Shown here piece by piece: positions 9,281-19,895 of a stretch of 64,000 bases of DNA. A model generated the notes under the pieces. That model searched no databases. It had not been told where the DNA came from and saw only the letters and a list, made by a program, of their open reading frames with translations. The number at the start of each line of letters is the position of its first letter. Position 1 is the first letter of the stretch. The position numbers were made by a program, and so were the translations under genes. This DNA comes from Mesobaculum littorinae (GTDB lineage: Bacteria; Pseudomonadota; Alphaproteobacteria; Rhodobacterales; Rhodobacteraceae): positions 248,001 through 312,000 of the forward strand of contig NZ_RQXX01000004.1 in the NCBI RefSeq assembly GCF_004011175.1, in the 5' to 3' direction.

Positions 9281-9313
9281 AAAAGCGCGGCCCCCCGGGA
9301 AGGGGGACCGCGC
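9281..9313 (-). terminator. Rho-independent terminator of the binding-protein/enolase operon
   Basis: Read on the minus strand: GCGCGG paired with CCGCGC, a single mismatch, then GGGGG paired with CCCCC, a 5-base loop, and TTTT directly after the stem. It starts about 30 bases after the stop of the binding-protein gene. Confidence 0.85.
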
Positions 9314-9344
9314 GGTCGCCGACGTGTCTTGGAGGAGACCCGGG

Positions 9345-10934
9345 TCAGCGATTCTTGGTGACGTCCTCGAACCGGGTGATCCAGGGGTTGATGATCAGCC
9401 CCTCGATCCCGTCCTGGTAGGCCGCGGTGACGACACGTTCGGAAAACGGCTGGATCGCGATGACCTTCTCGTCGATGGCCTCCTGGATCTCGCCATAGGA
9501 CTCGACCTGCCGGTCACGGTCGCTTTCGGTCAGCGCCTCTTCGATCATCGCGTTCAGCTCTTCGTCGAAATACGAGGTGCGCCAGCCCTGGTAGTTGGTC
9601 AGCCCGGCCTCCTGGCTGTTGTCGGGGTTGTAGACCACCGCCCGCAGGTTCGAATCCGGGTGCGGCTCCTGCCCGCCGCCGCCGCGCCCGACCAGAAGTT
9701 CGAAGTCGCGGTCGCGCATCGCGCCATAGATCTGGCCGCCGTCGCCAGTGATGATCTCGGCCGTGATCCCGGCCTGCGCCAGCGTGCCCTGGATCGCCGT
9801 CGCACTGTCGAGGAACTGCTGCTCCGAGATCACCCGGATCGTGGTGTCGAACCCGTCGGGAAACCCGCCTTCGGCCAGAAGCTCCTTCGCCCGCTCGATG
9901 TCGAGCTCGTAGCCCGGATCGTCCAGCGCGCCGAAGGCGTTCGAGTTCACGGGGCGCTGCCGCTCGACCCCGAAATAGGGCATGATGGCCGAGTTGATGC
10001 CGTCATAGTCGATCAGGTAGCGCAGCGCCTCGCGCACCTGCGGGTTTGCATAGCGCTCGTCCTCCATCGACGCGGCGAGATAGTAGAACCCCGCCGAAGG
10101 CACGGTTTCCACGGTGATCTCGTCCGAGGCCTCCATCGCGCGCAGGTCCGCTGCAGCGAGGGTGAAGCCCACGTCGATATCGCCCTGCTCCAGTCCCAGC
10201 CGCTGCGACTGGCTTTCGGGCAGGTGGCGCATCAGCACGCGCTTCATCTCGGGCGCGCCGCCCCAGAATTCGTCGTTGCGCGTCAGGATCACGTATTCGT
10301 TCGACCGCCACTGCCCCAGCACGAAGGCGCCCGAGCCGGCCGAGTTGTTGGTCAGCCACGCCTGCCCCATGTCGCCGTCCGAGTCGTTCTCCATCACCAG
10401 CTTGCTGTCGAGGATCGAGCCCACGCCGGCCTGCGTGAGATACATCAGGATCAGCTGCGGGTCGTCGGGCTGCGGCAGGTTGATGGTAAAGCTGTGCGGA
10501 CCGTCGACGACGAAATGCGCGTCCACGCCCTCGGCGGTGAACCCGCGCGACGAGAGGCCCGAGGACTGGGCCAGCCCCAGCTTCATCACCCGGTCGAGGC
10601 TGAACTTGACGTCCTCGGCCGTCAGCGGGTTGCCCGAGGCAAAGGTCACGTCGTCGCGCAGGGTCAGCGTGACCGACATGTTGTCGTCGGCGTAGTCCCA
10701 GCTTTCGGCGATGCGGGGCTGCAGTTCATAGGTTTCGGGGTCGAACTGCACCAGCGCGTCGTAGACGTTGTTGAGCACCTGAACTGCCTCGCCGCCGGTG
10801 ATCGCGGCGGGGTCCATCGTCAGGATGTTGTTCATGGTGAAGGCCGCGACCAGCTGGTCGTCGGGGGTCTCAGACAGGGCGGGCGTGGCGCCCATCAGGG
10901 CCGCAAGCGCGGCCGAGGCGAAAAGATGTTTCAT
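9345..10934 (-). CDS. ABC importer substrate-binding protein, family 5 (Opp/Dpp type)
   Basis: Periplasmic receptor that delivers substrate to an Opp/Dpp-type permease. 529 residues, typical size. The ATG (MKHLFASAALAAL) has GGGAGGA just upstream and begins a Sec signal peptide ending near GATPALSE. Family-5 features: early FDPETYELQPRIAESWDY segment, LTLRDDVTFASGNPLTAEDVKFS, and EALRYLIDYDG. It is the only family-5 receptor in the window and no permease adjoins it, so it almost surely serves the permease/ATPase set at 4344-7881, whose promoter carries the same operator pair. Lies 81 bases after the enolase-family gene. Confidence 0.93.
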   Translation of the reverse strand: MKHLFASAALAALMGATPALSETPDDQLVAAFTMNNILTMDPAAITGGEAVQVLNNVYDALVQFDPETYELQPRIAESWDYADDNMSVTLTLRDDVTFASGNPLTAEDVKFSLDRVMKLGLAQSSGLSSRGFTAEGVDAHFVVDGPHSFTINLPQPDDPQLILMYLTQAGVGSILDSKLVMENDSDGDMGQAWLTNNSAGSGAFVLGQWRSNEYVILTRNDEFWGGAPEMKRVLMRHLPESQSQRLGLEQGDIDVGFTLAAADLRAMEASDEITVETVPSAGFYYLAASMEDERYANPQVREALRYLIDYDGINSAIMPYFGVERQRPVNSNAFGALDDPGYELDIERAKELLAEGGFPDGFDTTIRVISEQQFLDSATAIQGTLAQAGITAEIITGDGGQIYGAMRDRDFELLVGRGGGGQEPHPDSNLRAVVYNPDNSQEAGLTNYQGWRTSYFDEELNAMIEEALTESDRDRQVESYGEIQEAIDEKVIAIQPFSERVVTAAYQDGIEGLIINPWITRFEDVTKNR

Positions 10935-11015
10935 GTGTCCTCCCAAAAAACTCCTAGGTCGTCCTGGCCCCCTCTTGCCGGGGGGCTCTGCCTGCTTCGC
11001 CGCGGGCGTCTCTCC

Positions 11016-12164
11016 TTACGCGACGCGGAAATTCTCTATGTGATCAAAGTCGATGTCCTCGCCCAGACCGGGGCGGTCGGGGACAATCACCATGCCGTCG
11101 GCATCCATCGGGTCGGACAGCGATTTCAGATAGTCGAAGCCGTCGTCGTATTCGAGAAACGGGTGCAGCAGCCCGCGTTCGTACCACTTGGCGTTCTTGG
11201 TGGCGGCGGCGACATGCAGGTTCATCGCGGTGTTGCCGTGCACCTCGCATTCCATCCCGAAGCTTTCGGCCAGGTGCATGGTCTTCAGCGCGGGGGTGAT
11301 CCCGCCCACGTCGTTCACCCCGGTCCGCAGGATGTCGCAGGCGCCCTGCCGGATCCATTCGGCCCGGTGCCAGTGCTTGCCCGCCGCGCTTTCGGGGCCG
11401 ATCACGGGGATGTCGAGATTGTCGGAAAGCCATTTGTAGGACGACAGGGACTGTTCGTCCAAGGGCTCCTCGATCCAGGCAAAGCCCAGCTTTTCCAGCC
11501 CACGCCCCAGTTCCAGCGCCTCGGTCCGGGTATACCAGTGGAACGCGTCGAGCATCAGCGCGACCCCCTCGCCCACCGCTTCGCGCACCGCGGCGCAGGC
11601 GCGGATGTCCATCCGCACGTCCGGCGCCCAGGACACCGGCGGCATCCAGGTGTGCAGCTTGATCCCCTTGTAGCCGCGGGCGACCAGCTTTTCGGCGAAG
11701 CGGCCGTAATCGTCGGGCGTTGCCAGCCCGCCCTCGATCTCGTCGCCGCACATGATCGAGCCATAGGCGGGAACCGCGTCGCGGTAGCTGCCGATCAGCT
11801 TGTGCACCGGCTGCCCCAGCACCCGTCCCGCCAGATCCCACAGCGCGCAGTCGACCGCGGCCAGCGTGCGGTCGGTCAGCTGCGCGGCCGATCCCCGCTG
11901 CCAGTGCGCCAGGTCCTGCCACAGGCGTTCGCGATCCCGGTGGTCCTGCCCGATCAGCACCTTGCGCACGAACTTGTCCAGCACGTGGGGGCGCACGACT
12001 TCGGGCGGGCAGAAGGTATGCCCTTCGTCCCCGTCTTCGGTCCTGATCGTCAGGATCGCCTGCTCGACCGCATGCTCCGGCCCCGGGTGGGCATGGCCCG
12101 CGCTGTCGGAATGACGGCTTGTCATGTGGCGGAACACCCGAGCCGAAACGTCGGTGATGATCAC
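11016..12164 (-). CDS. Enolase-superfamily enzyme (mandelate racemase/muconate lactonizing), substrate unknown
   Basis: Member of the mandelate racemase subgroup, expected to remove the alpha-proton of a sugar acid, giving dehydration, epimerisation or cycloisomerisation. 382 residues. GTG start with GGGAGGA 7 bases upstream. Visible sites: second-strand KGIKLHTW (K-x-H rather than the usual K-x-K, near residue 165), metal ligands in LMLDAFHWY, WIEEPLDE and IGPESA, and a catalytic-His candidate in EVHGN near residue 305. Clearly different from the gci gene at 14098. I recall related uncharacterised rhizobial proteins but no assigned substrate. First gene of the operon with the binding protein; operator pair 12190-12219 lies directly upstream. 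Confidence 0.88.
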   Translation of the reverse strand: MIITDVSARVFRHMTSRHSDSAGHAHPGPEHAVEQAILTIRTEDGDEGHTFCPPEVVRPHVLDKFVRKVLIGQDHRDRERLWQDLAHWQRGSAAQLTDRTLAAVDCALWDLAGRVLGQPVHKLIGSYRDAVPAYGSIMCGDEIEGGLATPDDYGRFAEKLVARGYKGIKLHTWMPPVSWAPDVRMDIRACAAVREAVGEGVALMLDAFHWYTRTEALELGRGLEKLGFAWIEEPLDEQSLSSYKWLSDNLDIPVIGPESAAGKHWHRAEWIRQGACDILRTGVNDVGGITPALKTMHLAESFGMECEVHGNTAMNLHVAAATKNAKWYERGLLHPFLEYDDGFDYLKSLSDPMDADGMVIVPDRPGLGEDIDFDHIENFRVA

Positions 12165-12189
12165 GGTTGTCGTCCTCCCCTAGGCAGGA

Positions 12190-12219
12190 TGTATAACACC
12201 CTGTGCAATCTGTAATACA
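12190..12219 (-). promoter_or_regulatory. Paired GntR operator upstream of enolase/binding-protein operon
   Basis: TGTATAACA at 12190-12198 and TGTAATACA at 12211-12219: two TGT-N3-ACA sites with centres 21 bp apart, the same spacing as at 4281-4310. On the minus strand TTGACC (12247-12242), 17 bases, TAATCT (12224-12219) is a possible promoter, which would place both sites at and just after the transcription start, a repressing position. Confidence 0.7.
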
Positions 12220-12318
12220 GATTAGCCGTGTGAATGCCGCCGGTCAACGCCTCAGACCTGACGGGGCGGAATTTCGTTTCTGCTGGCGTGAAAAGCCGGG
12301 GGGAACTACCATTCCAGA

Positions 12319-12327
12319 TGTTATACA
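12319..12327 (+). promoter_or_regulatory. Single GntR operator before the gntR gene
   Basis: TGTTATACA, the TGT-N3-ACA form again, ending 19 bases before the ATG of the GntR gene. No partner site at 21 bp. Suggests autoregulation; inference only. Confidence 0.5.
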
Positions 12328-12346
12328 GGACGAACCGGACCCAGTG

Positions 12347-13084
12347 ATGCCAGACCGCGCGACGCCCCCACAGACCTCGCCCGCCCGCACCCGGGTGGCC
12401 ATGATCGCGGACAGCCTGCGCCGGGATATCGAGGCGGGACGCTACAAGCCCGGCGACCGGCTGCCCAGCGAGCGTGAGCTGACCGAGGCCCATTCGGTCA
12501 GCCGCACCGTGGTGCGCGAGGCCCTGGGCCTGTTGCGGTCGGACGGGCTGGTCGAGGCGCGAAAGGGCTCCGGCGTCTTCGCGCTGGAACCCTCGGGCGC
12601 GGCGCACCCCTTCGGCGACATCGATGTCGAACGTCTGTCGGGGGTGATCGAGCTGTTCGAGCTGCGCTCGGCCTTCGAGATCCGGGCCGCGGGACTGGCC
12701 GCCGCCCGCCGCTCGGGCGAGCAGATCGACACGATCCAGCGCGCCAACGACGGGGTCCTGGCCGAGATCGACGCGCAGCGGTCCCCGCGCGAGGCCGATT
12801 TCGCCTTTCACCTGGCGATTGCCGAGGCCACCAACAACCGGCGGTTCCCCGAGTTCCTGAACCTGATCCGTCCCGGCATCGTGCCGCGGGTCGAGCTTGA
12901 GGCGCATGACGGCACCCCCCGCCCCTATCGCCCGAACCCCAAGCTGGTGGTCGAACACGCGGCCATCGCCGACGCCATCGTCGACGGCGACCGCGACGCG
13001 GCCGAAGCGGCGATGGAGGCGCATCTCGAAGATAGCCTGGGCCGGTACCGCCAGCTGTGGCGCGACGGCGCCAGGCGCGGCTGA
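12347..13084 (+). CDS. GntR-family regulator, FadR/FCD subfamily (importer/enolase module)
   Basis: Probable ligand-responsive repressor of the divergent enolase operon and of the importer operon at 4344. 245 residues from the ATG (MPDRATPPQTS); GTG three bases earlier is equally possible. Winged helix about residues 20-85 with the GntR pattern GDRLPSERELTEAHSVSR then VVREALGLLRSDGL; FCD effector domain about residues 110-230 with metal-ligand candidates (Asp/His in ADFAFHLAIAEAT, then VEHAAIADAI). FCD proteins usually bind sugar acids or other carboxylates. Downstream it converges on gli. Confidence 0.93.
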   Translation: MPDRATPPQTSPARTRVAMIADSLRRDIEAGRYKPGDRLPSERELTEAHSVSRTVVREALGLLRSDGLVEARKGSGVFALEPSGAAHPFGDIDVERLSGVIELFELRSAFEIRAAGLAAARRSGEQIDTIQRANDGVLAEIDAQRSPREADFAFHLAIAEATNNRRFPEFLNLIRPGIVPRVELEAHDGTPRPYRPNPKLVVEHAAIADAIVDGDRDAAEAAMEAHLEDSLGRYRQLWRDGARRG

Positions 13085-13152
13085 CCTGCCGCCCCCGGCG
13101 CAGGGCCCCAAGGCCGCCAAGCAGACGGTCCGGCAGTCACCCCCTGAAGAAG

Positions 13153-13183
13153 AAAAAGGGCGGCACCGGAACCCGGTGTTGCC
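13153..13183 (-). terminator. Terminator of the kdgD-gci-gli operon
   Basis: Minus strand: GGCAACACCGG, loop, CCGGTGCC (perfect 6-bp core CACCGG/CCGGTG with a 2-base bulge beyond it), then CGCCC and a run of five T. About 60 bases past the gli stop. Confidence 0.7.
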
Positions 13184-13240
13184 GAAGACCTGCCGCCGGG
13201 ACGCAGCAGGCCGCCCCGCAGGGAACCGCCGCGGCGGCCC

Positions 13241-14097
13241 TCAGCCGCGGTCGAAGAACAGCTTTCCGGGCGTGTCGACCAGCGCCAGCCGCATCGCGTC
13301 GGCCGAGGGGAACCACGACATCACCCGGTCGGTCAGCACGGCATCGTCGGGATACTCTTCGGTCGACTTGGCCATGTTGTGGGGCCAGTTCGTGCCCCAG
13401 ATGATCCGGTCCGGCGCGTGTTCGGCCATCTCGCGCGCGACCTCTGCGACGTCGTCGTAGCCCGGCGCCCCGGTCTTGCTGCTCTCATAGCAGCCCGCGA
13501 ACTTGAACCAGCAGTGCCCGCCGTCGATCAGCCGCTTGATCGCCGCCCTGCGGCCCGGCGTGGGGCCATCGAAGATCTTGGCGTGGTGGTCGAGGATCCA
13601 GGGCTGGTCGAGCTTTGCCAGACGCGCCTCTTCCTCTTCGATGCGCGATCCGTCGAACTGCACCGTCATCAGCCAGCCGCGCGCCTTGGCGCGGGGGGCG
13701 ACCTCGTCCAGCTTCGACAGCGGGACCGCGCCGCCCGGCAGATCCATGATCCGCGCGCCGACGACGCCGGCCTCGGCCAGCCTGTCCAGCTCGGCCTCGG
13801 GCGTGTCGCCGTCGATGCAGCCGATGCCGCGGGCGACATCGCCCATCTCGGCCAGGCAGGCCAGAAGGTTTCCGTGATCGGATTGCTGCGCATTGCCTTG
13901 GGTGATGATCACACGGTCGATGCCCAGCCATACCATGACCTGCCGGTACTGGTCGGGCCCGGGCAACGTGCCGCCGGGGTTGGGCGGGCCGCCCGCGACG
14001 GCCGGAAAGCCCGGCAGGTACATGTGCATCTGCGTATCGACGGTGCCCGCGGGCAACGCGGTCTGCGGCCCTGCCCCGGATAGCTTGCGTTCGATGG

Positions 14098-14101
<4 letters not shown>
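13241..14101 (-). CDS. gli: D-galactarolactone isomerase (amidohydrolase superfamily)
   Basis: Isomerises D-galactaro-1,4- and 1,5-lactones in the oxidative D-galacturonate pathway described in Agrobacterium, where it works with Gci. 286 residues, COG3618-type TIM barrel, the usual length. Motifs I recognise from the Agrobacterium enzyme: VDTQMHMYLPGFP at the N-terminus, WLGIDRVIITQGNA, ARIMDLPGGAV, WILDHHAK, WFKFAG-YESS and IIWGTNWPHN. Start ATG overlaps the gci stop by ATGA, so the last three genes of the operon are coupled. Identification is from remembered family sequence plus the complete neighbouring pathway. Confidence 0.93.
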
Positions 14102-16199
<2,098 letters not shown>

Positions 16200-16207
16200 T
16201 CAACACC

Positions 16208-16237
16208 TGTATGATAAGTTGACACTATTGTCTGATG
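16208..16237 (-). promoter_or_regulatory. Degenerate GntR operator pair before kdgD
   Basis: TGTATGATA at 16208-16216 and TGTCTGATG at 16229-16237, each departing from TGT-N3-ACA in the right half, centres again 21 bp apart. They lie about 70-100 bases upstream of kdgD and overlap the stop codon of the gntR gene. On the minus strand a TATCAT at 16217-16212 could be a -10. Weaker than the other sites. Confidence 0.45.
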
Positions 16238-16941
16238 TAATCGCGGTAGCGGTCCATCGAATTGCGAAGATGCGCCTGCATCGCCGAACGCGCGGTGTCC
16301 GAATCCCCGGCCGAGATGGCGCGCGCGATCTGCATGTGCTCCTCGGCCAGCCGGTCGATATAGTCGGGCGCGCTGCCCCCGTCGGCCAGCCGCAGCGCCG
16401 CCCGGGGGATCATCGACACGCCGAGGATTTCGAGGAATTCGCGGAACCGCGGGTTGCTGGTGGCGTCGGCCACGGCGAGGTGGAACGCAAGGTCCGCGGC
16501 CTTGGTCGGGCGCCCCTCGGCCGCCATGCGCGACAGGGCTGCCGCGGCATCGAAAATCGCCTCTTCCTGCTGTGGACTGCGGCGTTGCGCGGCCAGCGCC
16601 GCCGCCTCCATCTCGACCGCGACACGCAGTTCAAGCATCTCGATGACCGAGGATATGCGGTCGTAATCGGCAATGTGGAACGGGCGCTCGGCCTCTTTCG
16701 GCGGGTCCAGTACGAAGACCCCGGCGCCCTGCCGCGGCGCCACCAGCCCATCTGCCTTGAGCCCGGCGATCGCCTCGCGGACAACGGTGCGCGACACTTC
16801 GAAACGCTCGGTCAGGCGCATCTCGGACGGCAGCTTGCCGCCTGGGGGAAAGCGCCCCTCTTCGATGTCGTGTCGCAACGATTCGATCACGCCCTGCACA
16901 AGATTGCGGCGTCTGCTGCCCGCGCCTTCGGTCATCGTCAC
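16225..16941 (-). CDS. GntR-family regulator, FadR/FCD subfamily (hexuronate module)
   Basis: Likely repressor of the uronate/galactarate genes. 238 residues from GTG at 16941, which has CAGGAG 7 bases upstream; ATG at 16935 is an alternative. Winged helix about residues 12-75 (PPGGKLPSEMRLTERFEVSR, TVVREAIAGLKADGL), then FCD domain with ADLAFHLAVADAT and EEHMQIARAI carrying ligand Asp/His positions. Lies between kdgD, with which it may be co-transcribed, and the divergent TRAP operon, with operator-like sites on both sides. Ligand is probably a galactarate/glucarate pathway intermediate (inference). Confidence 0.93.
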   Translation of the reverse strand: MTMTEGAGSRRRNLVQGVIESLRHDIEEGRFPPGGKLPSEMRLTERFEVSRTVVREAIAGLKADGLVAPRQGAGVFVLDPPKEAERPFHIADYDRISSVIEMLELRVAVEMEAAALAAQRRSPQQEEAIFDAAAALSRMAAEGRPTKAADLAFHLAVADATSNPRFREFLEILGVSMIPRAALRLADGGSAPDYIDRLAEEHMQIARAISAGDSDTARSAMQAHLRNSMDRYRDYIRQ

Positions 16942-16981
16942 TGGCCTGCTCCTGCTTGCCCACCCCAGGTTATCGTATCCC

Positions 16982-17012
16982 TTGACAGCTCGCGATACAA
17001 ATTGTCATACAA
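16982..17012 (+). promoter_or_regulatory. Promoter and operator of the TRAP-udh operon
   Basis: TTGACA (16982-16987), 17 bases, TCATAC (17005-17010) is a reasonable sigma-70 promoter. The 11-bp palindrome TTGTCATACAA (17002-17012) contains TGT-N3-ACA and covers the -10, as for a GntR repressor. A strong GGAGGAGG ribosome site follows before dctP. Confidence 0.65.
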
Positions 17013-17037
17013 CTTGCACGTTCTGGAGGAGGACCCA

Positions 17038-18024
17038 ATGACCAAACTTACCGGCACTTTCACCGCCGCCCTGATCCTTGCGGGCAGCGTCGCCCTTCCG
17101 GCGACCGCCGAGTCCTGGCGCGGCTGGAACATCCACCCCGAGGATTACCCCAACGGCGTCGCGCTGGACGCCTTTGCCGACATGGTGGCCGAACGCACCG
17201 AGGGCCGGATCGAGCCCGAGGTCTATCACAACGCGGTTCTCGGCGATCAGCCCGACGCCATCGAACAGCTGCGCAACGGCGGCCTGGACTTCGCGAACTT
17301 CAACATGGGCCCGATGGGCGAGATCGTGCCCGCGACCAACGTCCTGTCGCTGCCCTTCCTGTTCACCGACATCGACAACATGCACGAGGTCATGGACGGC
17401 GAGATCGGCGACCGCTTTGCCGATGCGCTGGCCGAGGAGGGCATCATCGCCCTGTCGTGGTTCGACAGCGGCGCGCGCAGTTTTTACAACACCGACCATC
17501 CGATCGCGACACCCGCCGACATGGAGGGGCTGAAGTTCCGCGTGATGAACAACGACCTCTACGTCCAGATGGTCGACGAGCTGGGCGGCAACGCGACCCC
17601 GATGGCCTATTCCGAGGTGTACCAGTCGCTGCGCACCGGCGTCATCGACGGGGCCGAAAACAACTGGCCGTCCTTCGACACCTCGAACCACTTCGAGGTC
17701 GCGGGCTATTATTCCAACACCAACCACCTGATCCTGCCCGAGTGCATCTGCATTTCGGCCGATACGTGGGAGGGCGTCTCGGACGAGGACAAGGAGATCG
17801 TGACGCAGGCCGCCCTCGAGGCCGCCGAGCAGCAGCGCGAACTCTGGGCCGCAAGCTCGGAAGAGAGCCGTCAGAAGGTGCTGGATGCGGGCGTCGAGGT
17901 GAACGAGGTCGACGACCCCGCCGCCTTCCAGGACGCGATGCAGCCGATCTACACCAAGTTCATCGAGGCGAACCCCGACCTCGAAAGCTACATCGACGAC
18001 ATCCGGGCCACCCAGCAGGACTGA
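17038..18024 (+). CDS. TRAP transporter substrate-binding protein (DctP family), probable hexuronate
   Basis: Periplasmic receptor of a TRAP importer. 328 residues; ATG with GGAGGAGG upstream; Sec signal peptide ending LPATAES. DctP-family features: FNMGPMGEIVPATNVLSLPF, the carboxylate-binding Arg region MEGLKFRVMNN (near residue 165), MAYSEVYQSLRTGVIDGAEN. Operon: receptor, small and large membrane subunits, udh, semialdehyde dehydrogenase. Because the enzymes downstream begin with a uronate, D-galacturonate/D-glucuronate is the best guess for the ligand. Confidence 0.94.
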   Translation: MTKLTGTFTAALILAGSVALPATAESWRGWNIHPEDYPNGVALDAFADMVAERTEGRIEPEVYHNAVLGDQPDAIEQLRNGGLDFANFNMGPMGEIVPATNVLSLPFLFTDIDNMHEVMDGEIGDRFADALAEEGIIALSWFDSGARSFYNTDHPIATPADMEGLKFRVMNNDLYVQMVDELGGNATPMAYSEVYQSLRTGVIDGAENNWPSFDTSNHFEVAGYYSNTNHLILPECICISADTWEGVSDEDKEIVTQAALEAAEQQRELWAASSEESRQKVLDAGVEVNEVDDPAAFQDAMQPIYTKFIEANPDLESYIDDIRATQQD

Positions 18025-18088
18025 TCCGGCGCGACCGGTCGGCAGCCCGCCGGCCGGTCCCTTTCCTTTTCACCTCGGGGTTTTTGTC

Positions 18089-18604
18089 ATGCAGATCGCG
18101 GACGAAAGACAGACCCGCTCGCCCGCGTTCCGCGCGCTCGATGCCCTGGCGCGGGTGTGCATGGCCGTGGCGGGCGCCCAGCTCGTGACGCTGATCGTGA
18201 TCTTCGGCTGGCTCGTCTGGGGGCGCTACGTGCTGAACGACACGCCGACATGGGTCGAACAGCTCGCGCTGGTGCTGGTGGTGTGGATCACCTTTCTGGG
18301 CGGCGCGGTCGGCGTCTGGACTAACGCACATCTTTCGGTCGACTTCCTGCGCGCGGCGATGCCTGCGCCCGTCGGCCGCGTGCTGCACTGGCTGGCGCTG
18401 GTCGGCATGCTGATCTTCTCGCTCGCGCTGGCGGTCTACGGCGGGCAGCTGATGCTGGACACGTGGGGCCGGCGGATCCCGATGCTGGGTATCGCCGAAG
18501 GCGTGCGCGCCATGCCGATGGCGATCTGCGGCGTGCTGTCGACGCTCTTCACCCTGTTCCAGATGTCCGAGCTCGCGCAAGGGCGCGGCCCGCTTCAAGG
18601 TTGA
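18089..18604 (+). CDS. TRAP transporter small membrane subunit (DctQ family)
   Basis: 171 residues, four predicted membrane segments (AGAQLVTLIVIFGWLVWGRY, LALVLVVWITFLGGAVGVW, the third from VLHWLALVGMLI, and AMPMAICGVLSTLFTLFQM). The conserved W-x-R-Y-V-L and W-V-E-Q region around residues 45-60 fits DctQ. Ribosome site before the ATG is weak (GGGG). 64 bases after the receptor, 4 before the large subunit. Confidence 0.92.
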   Translation: MQIADERQTRSPAFRALDALARVCMAVAGAQLVTLIVIFGWLVWGRYVLNDTPTWVEQLALVLVVWITFLGGAVGVWTNAHLSVDFLRAAMPAPVGRVLHWLALVGMLIFSLALAVYGGQLMLDTWGRRIPMLGIAEGVRAMPMAICGVLSTLFTLFQMSELAQGRGPLQG

Positions 18605-18608
18605 TCTC

Positions 18609-19886
18609 ATGGGTCTTGCCATTCTCTTCGGCCTCTTCGCCCTCGGGCTGATTGTCGGCATGCCGGTGGCCTTCGCCCTCGGTCTCGCAACGGTCGGCGG
18701 CTTCCTCTACGAGGGGCTGCCGCTGTTCATCGGGTTCCAGCGCATCCTGTCGGGGATCTCGGTCTTTTCGCTGCTGGCGATCCCGTTCTTCATCTTCGCG
18801 GGCGAACTGATGATGCAGGGCGGGATTGCCGCGCGGCTGGTGCGGCTGGCCGCCTCGGCCGTGGGCTTCATGCGCGGCGGCCTGGGCGTGGTGAACGTCG
18901 CCTCGTCGATGCTGTTCGGCGGGATCTCGGGGTCGGCGGTGGCCGACACCTCGGCCCTGGGGTCGATCCTCGTGCCGGTGATGAAGGAAAAGGGCTACGA
19001 CGCGGACTACGCGGTGAACGTCACCGTCACCTCGTCCGTCGCGGGGGTGGTCATTCCACCGTCGCACAACATGATCCTCTACGCCGTCGCCGCCGGTGGC
19101 GTGTCGGTGTCGAACCTCTTCATCGCCGGGATCCTGCCCGGCATCCTGATGTGCGTGATCCTGGGCATCGTCGCCTGGGCCATCGCGGTGCGCCGCGGCT
19201 ACCCGGGCGAACCCTTCCCCGGGTTTCGCCAGCTCGCCATCAGCTTCGTCGTCGCCATCCCGGGCCTGATGACCGCGATCATCATCGTCGGCGGCGTGCT
19301 GTCGGGGGTGATGACGGTCACGGAATCCGGTGCCTTCGGCGCGATCTGGGCGATGCTCGTCACCACGCTCGTCTACCGCGAATTGTCGTGGGAGAAGTTC
19401 AAGCTGGCCGTCGTCGCCGCCGTGCGGACCACCGCGCTGGTGATGATCCTCGTCGCGACGGCGTCGTCCTTCGCCTATCTCCTGGCGCTCTACCGGGTGC
19501 CGGACCTGCTGGCCAGCAGCGTGACGCTGATCTCGGACAACCCGATCGTCATCCTGCTTCTGCTCAACGTCATCCTTCTGCTGCTGGGGATGATCATGGA
19601 CATGGCCGCCCTGATCCTGATCTGCACGCCGATCTTCCTGCCCGTCGTCAAAGATCTGGGGATGGACCCGCTGCAATTCGGGGTCATCCTGATGATGAAC
19701 CTCGGGCTTGGCCTGTGCACTCCGCCTGTCGGCGCCTGCCTCTTCGTGGGCTGCGTCGTCGGTGGCATCCGCATCGATCAGGCGGTGCGTACGATCCTGC
19801 CGTTCTACGCGGCGATCATCGTGGCGCTGCTGCTCGTCACCTACGTGCCGTTCTTCTCGATGTATCTCCCGAACCTCATGGACTAG
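18609..19886 (+). CDS. TRAP transporter large membrane subunit (DctM family)
   Basis: Sodium-coupled transport subunit, 425 residues, about 12 membrane helices. DctM landmarks: GMPVAFALGL near the start, IPFFIFAGELM, FGGISGSAVADTSALGS (helix break region), VTSSVAGVVIPPSHNMILYA, and GLGLCTPPVGACLFVGC near the C-terminus. Ends 9 bases before udh, so transport and first enzymatic step are made together. Confidence 0.95.
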   Translation: MGLAILFGLFALGLIVGMPVAFALGLATVGGFLYEGLPLFIGFQRILSGISVFSLLAIPFFIFAGELMMQGGIAARLVRLAASAVGFMRGGLGVVNVASSMLFGGISGSAVADTSALGSILVPVMKEKGYDADYAVNVTVTSSVAGVVIPPSHNMILYAVAAGGVSVSNLFIAGILPGILMCVILGIVAWAIAVRRGYPGEPFPGFRQLAISFVVAIPGLMTAIIIVGGVLSGVMTVTESGAFGAIWAMLVTTLVYRELSWEKFKLAVVAAVRTTALVMILVATASSFAYLLALYRVPDLLASSVTLISDNPIVILLLLNVILLLLGMIMDMAALILICTPIFLPVVKDLGMDPLQFGVILMMNLGLGLCTPPVGACLFVGCVVGGIRIDQAVRTILPFYAAIIVALLLVTYVPFFSMYLPNLMD

Positions 19887-19895
19887 GAACCTGCA

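Noticed and set aside
9171-12215. Plus-strand open frame of about 1000 codons
   Set aside because: Antisense to the binding-protein and enolase-family genes; a GC-rich shadow frame without motifs.
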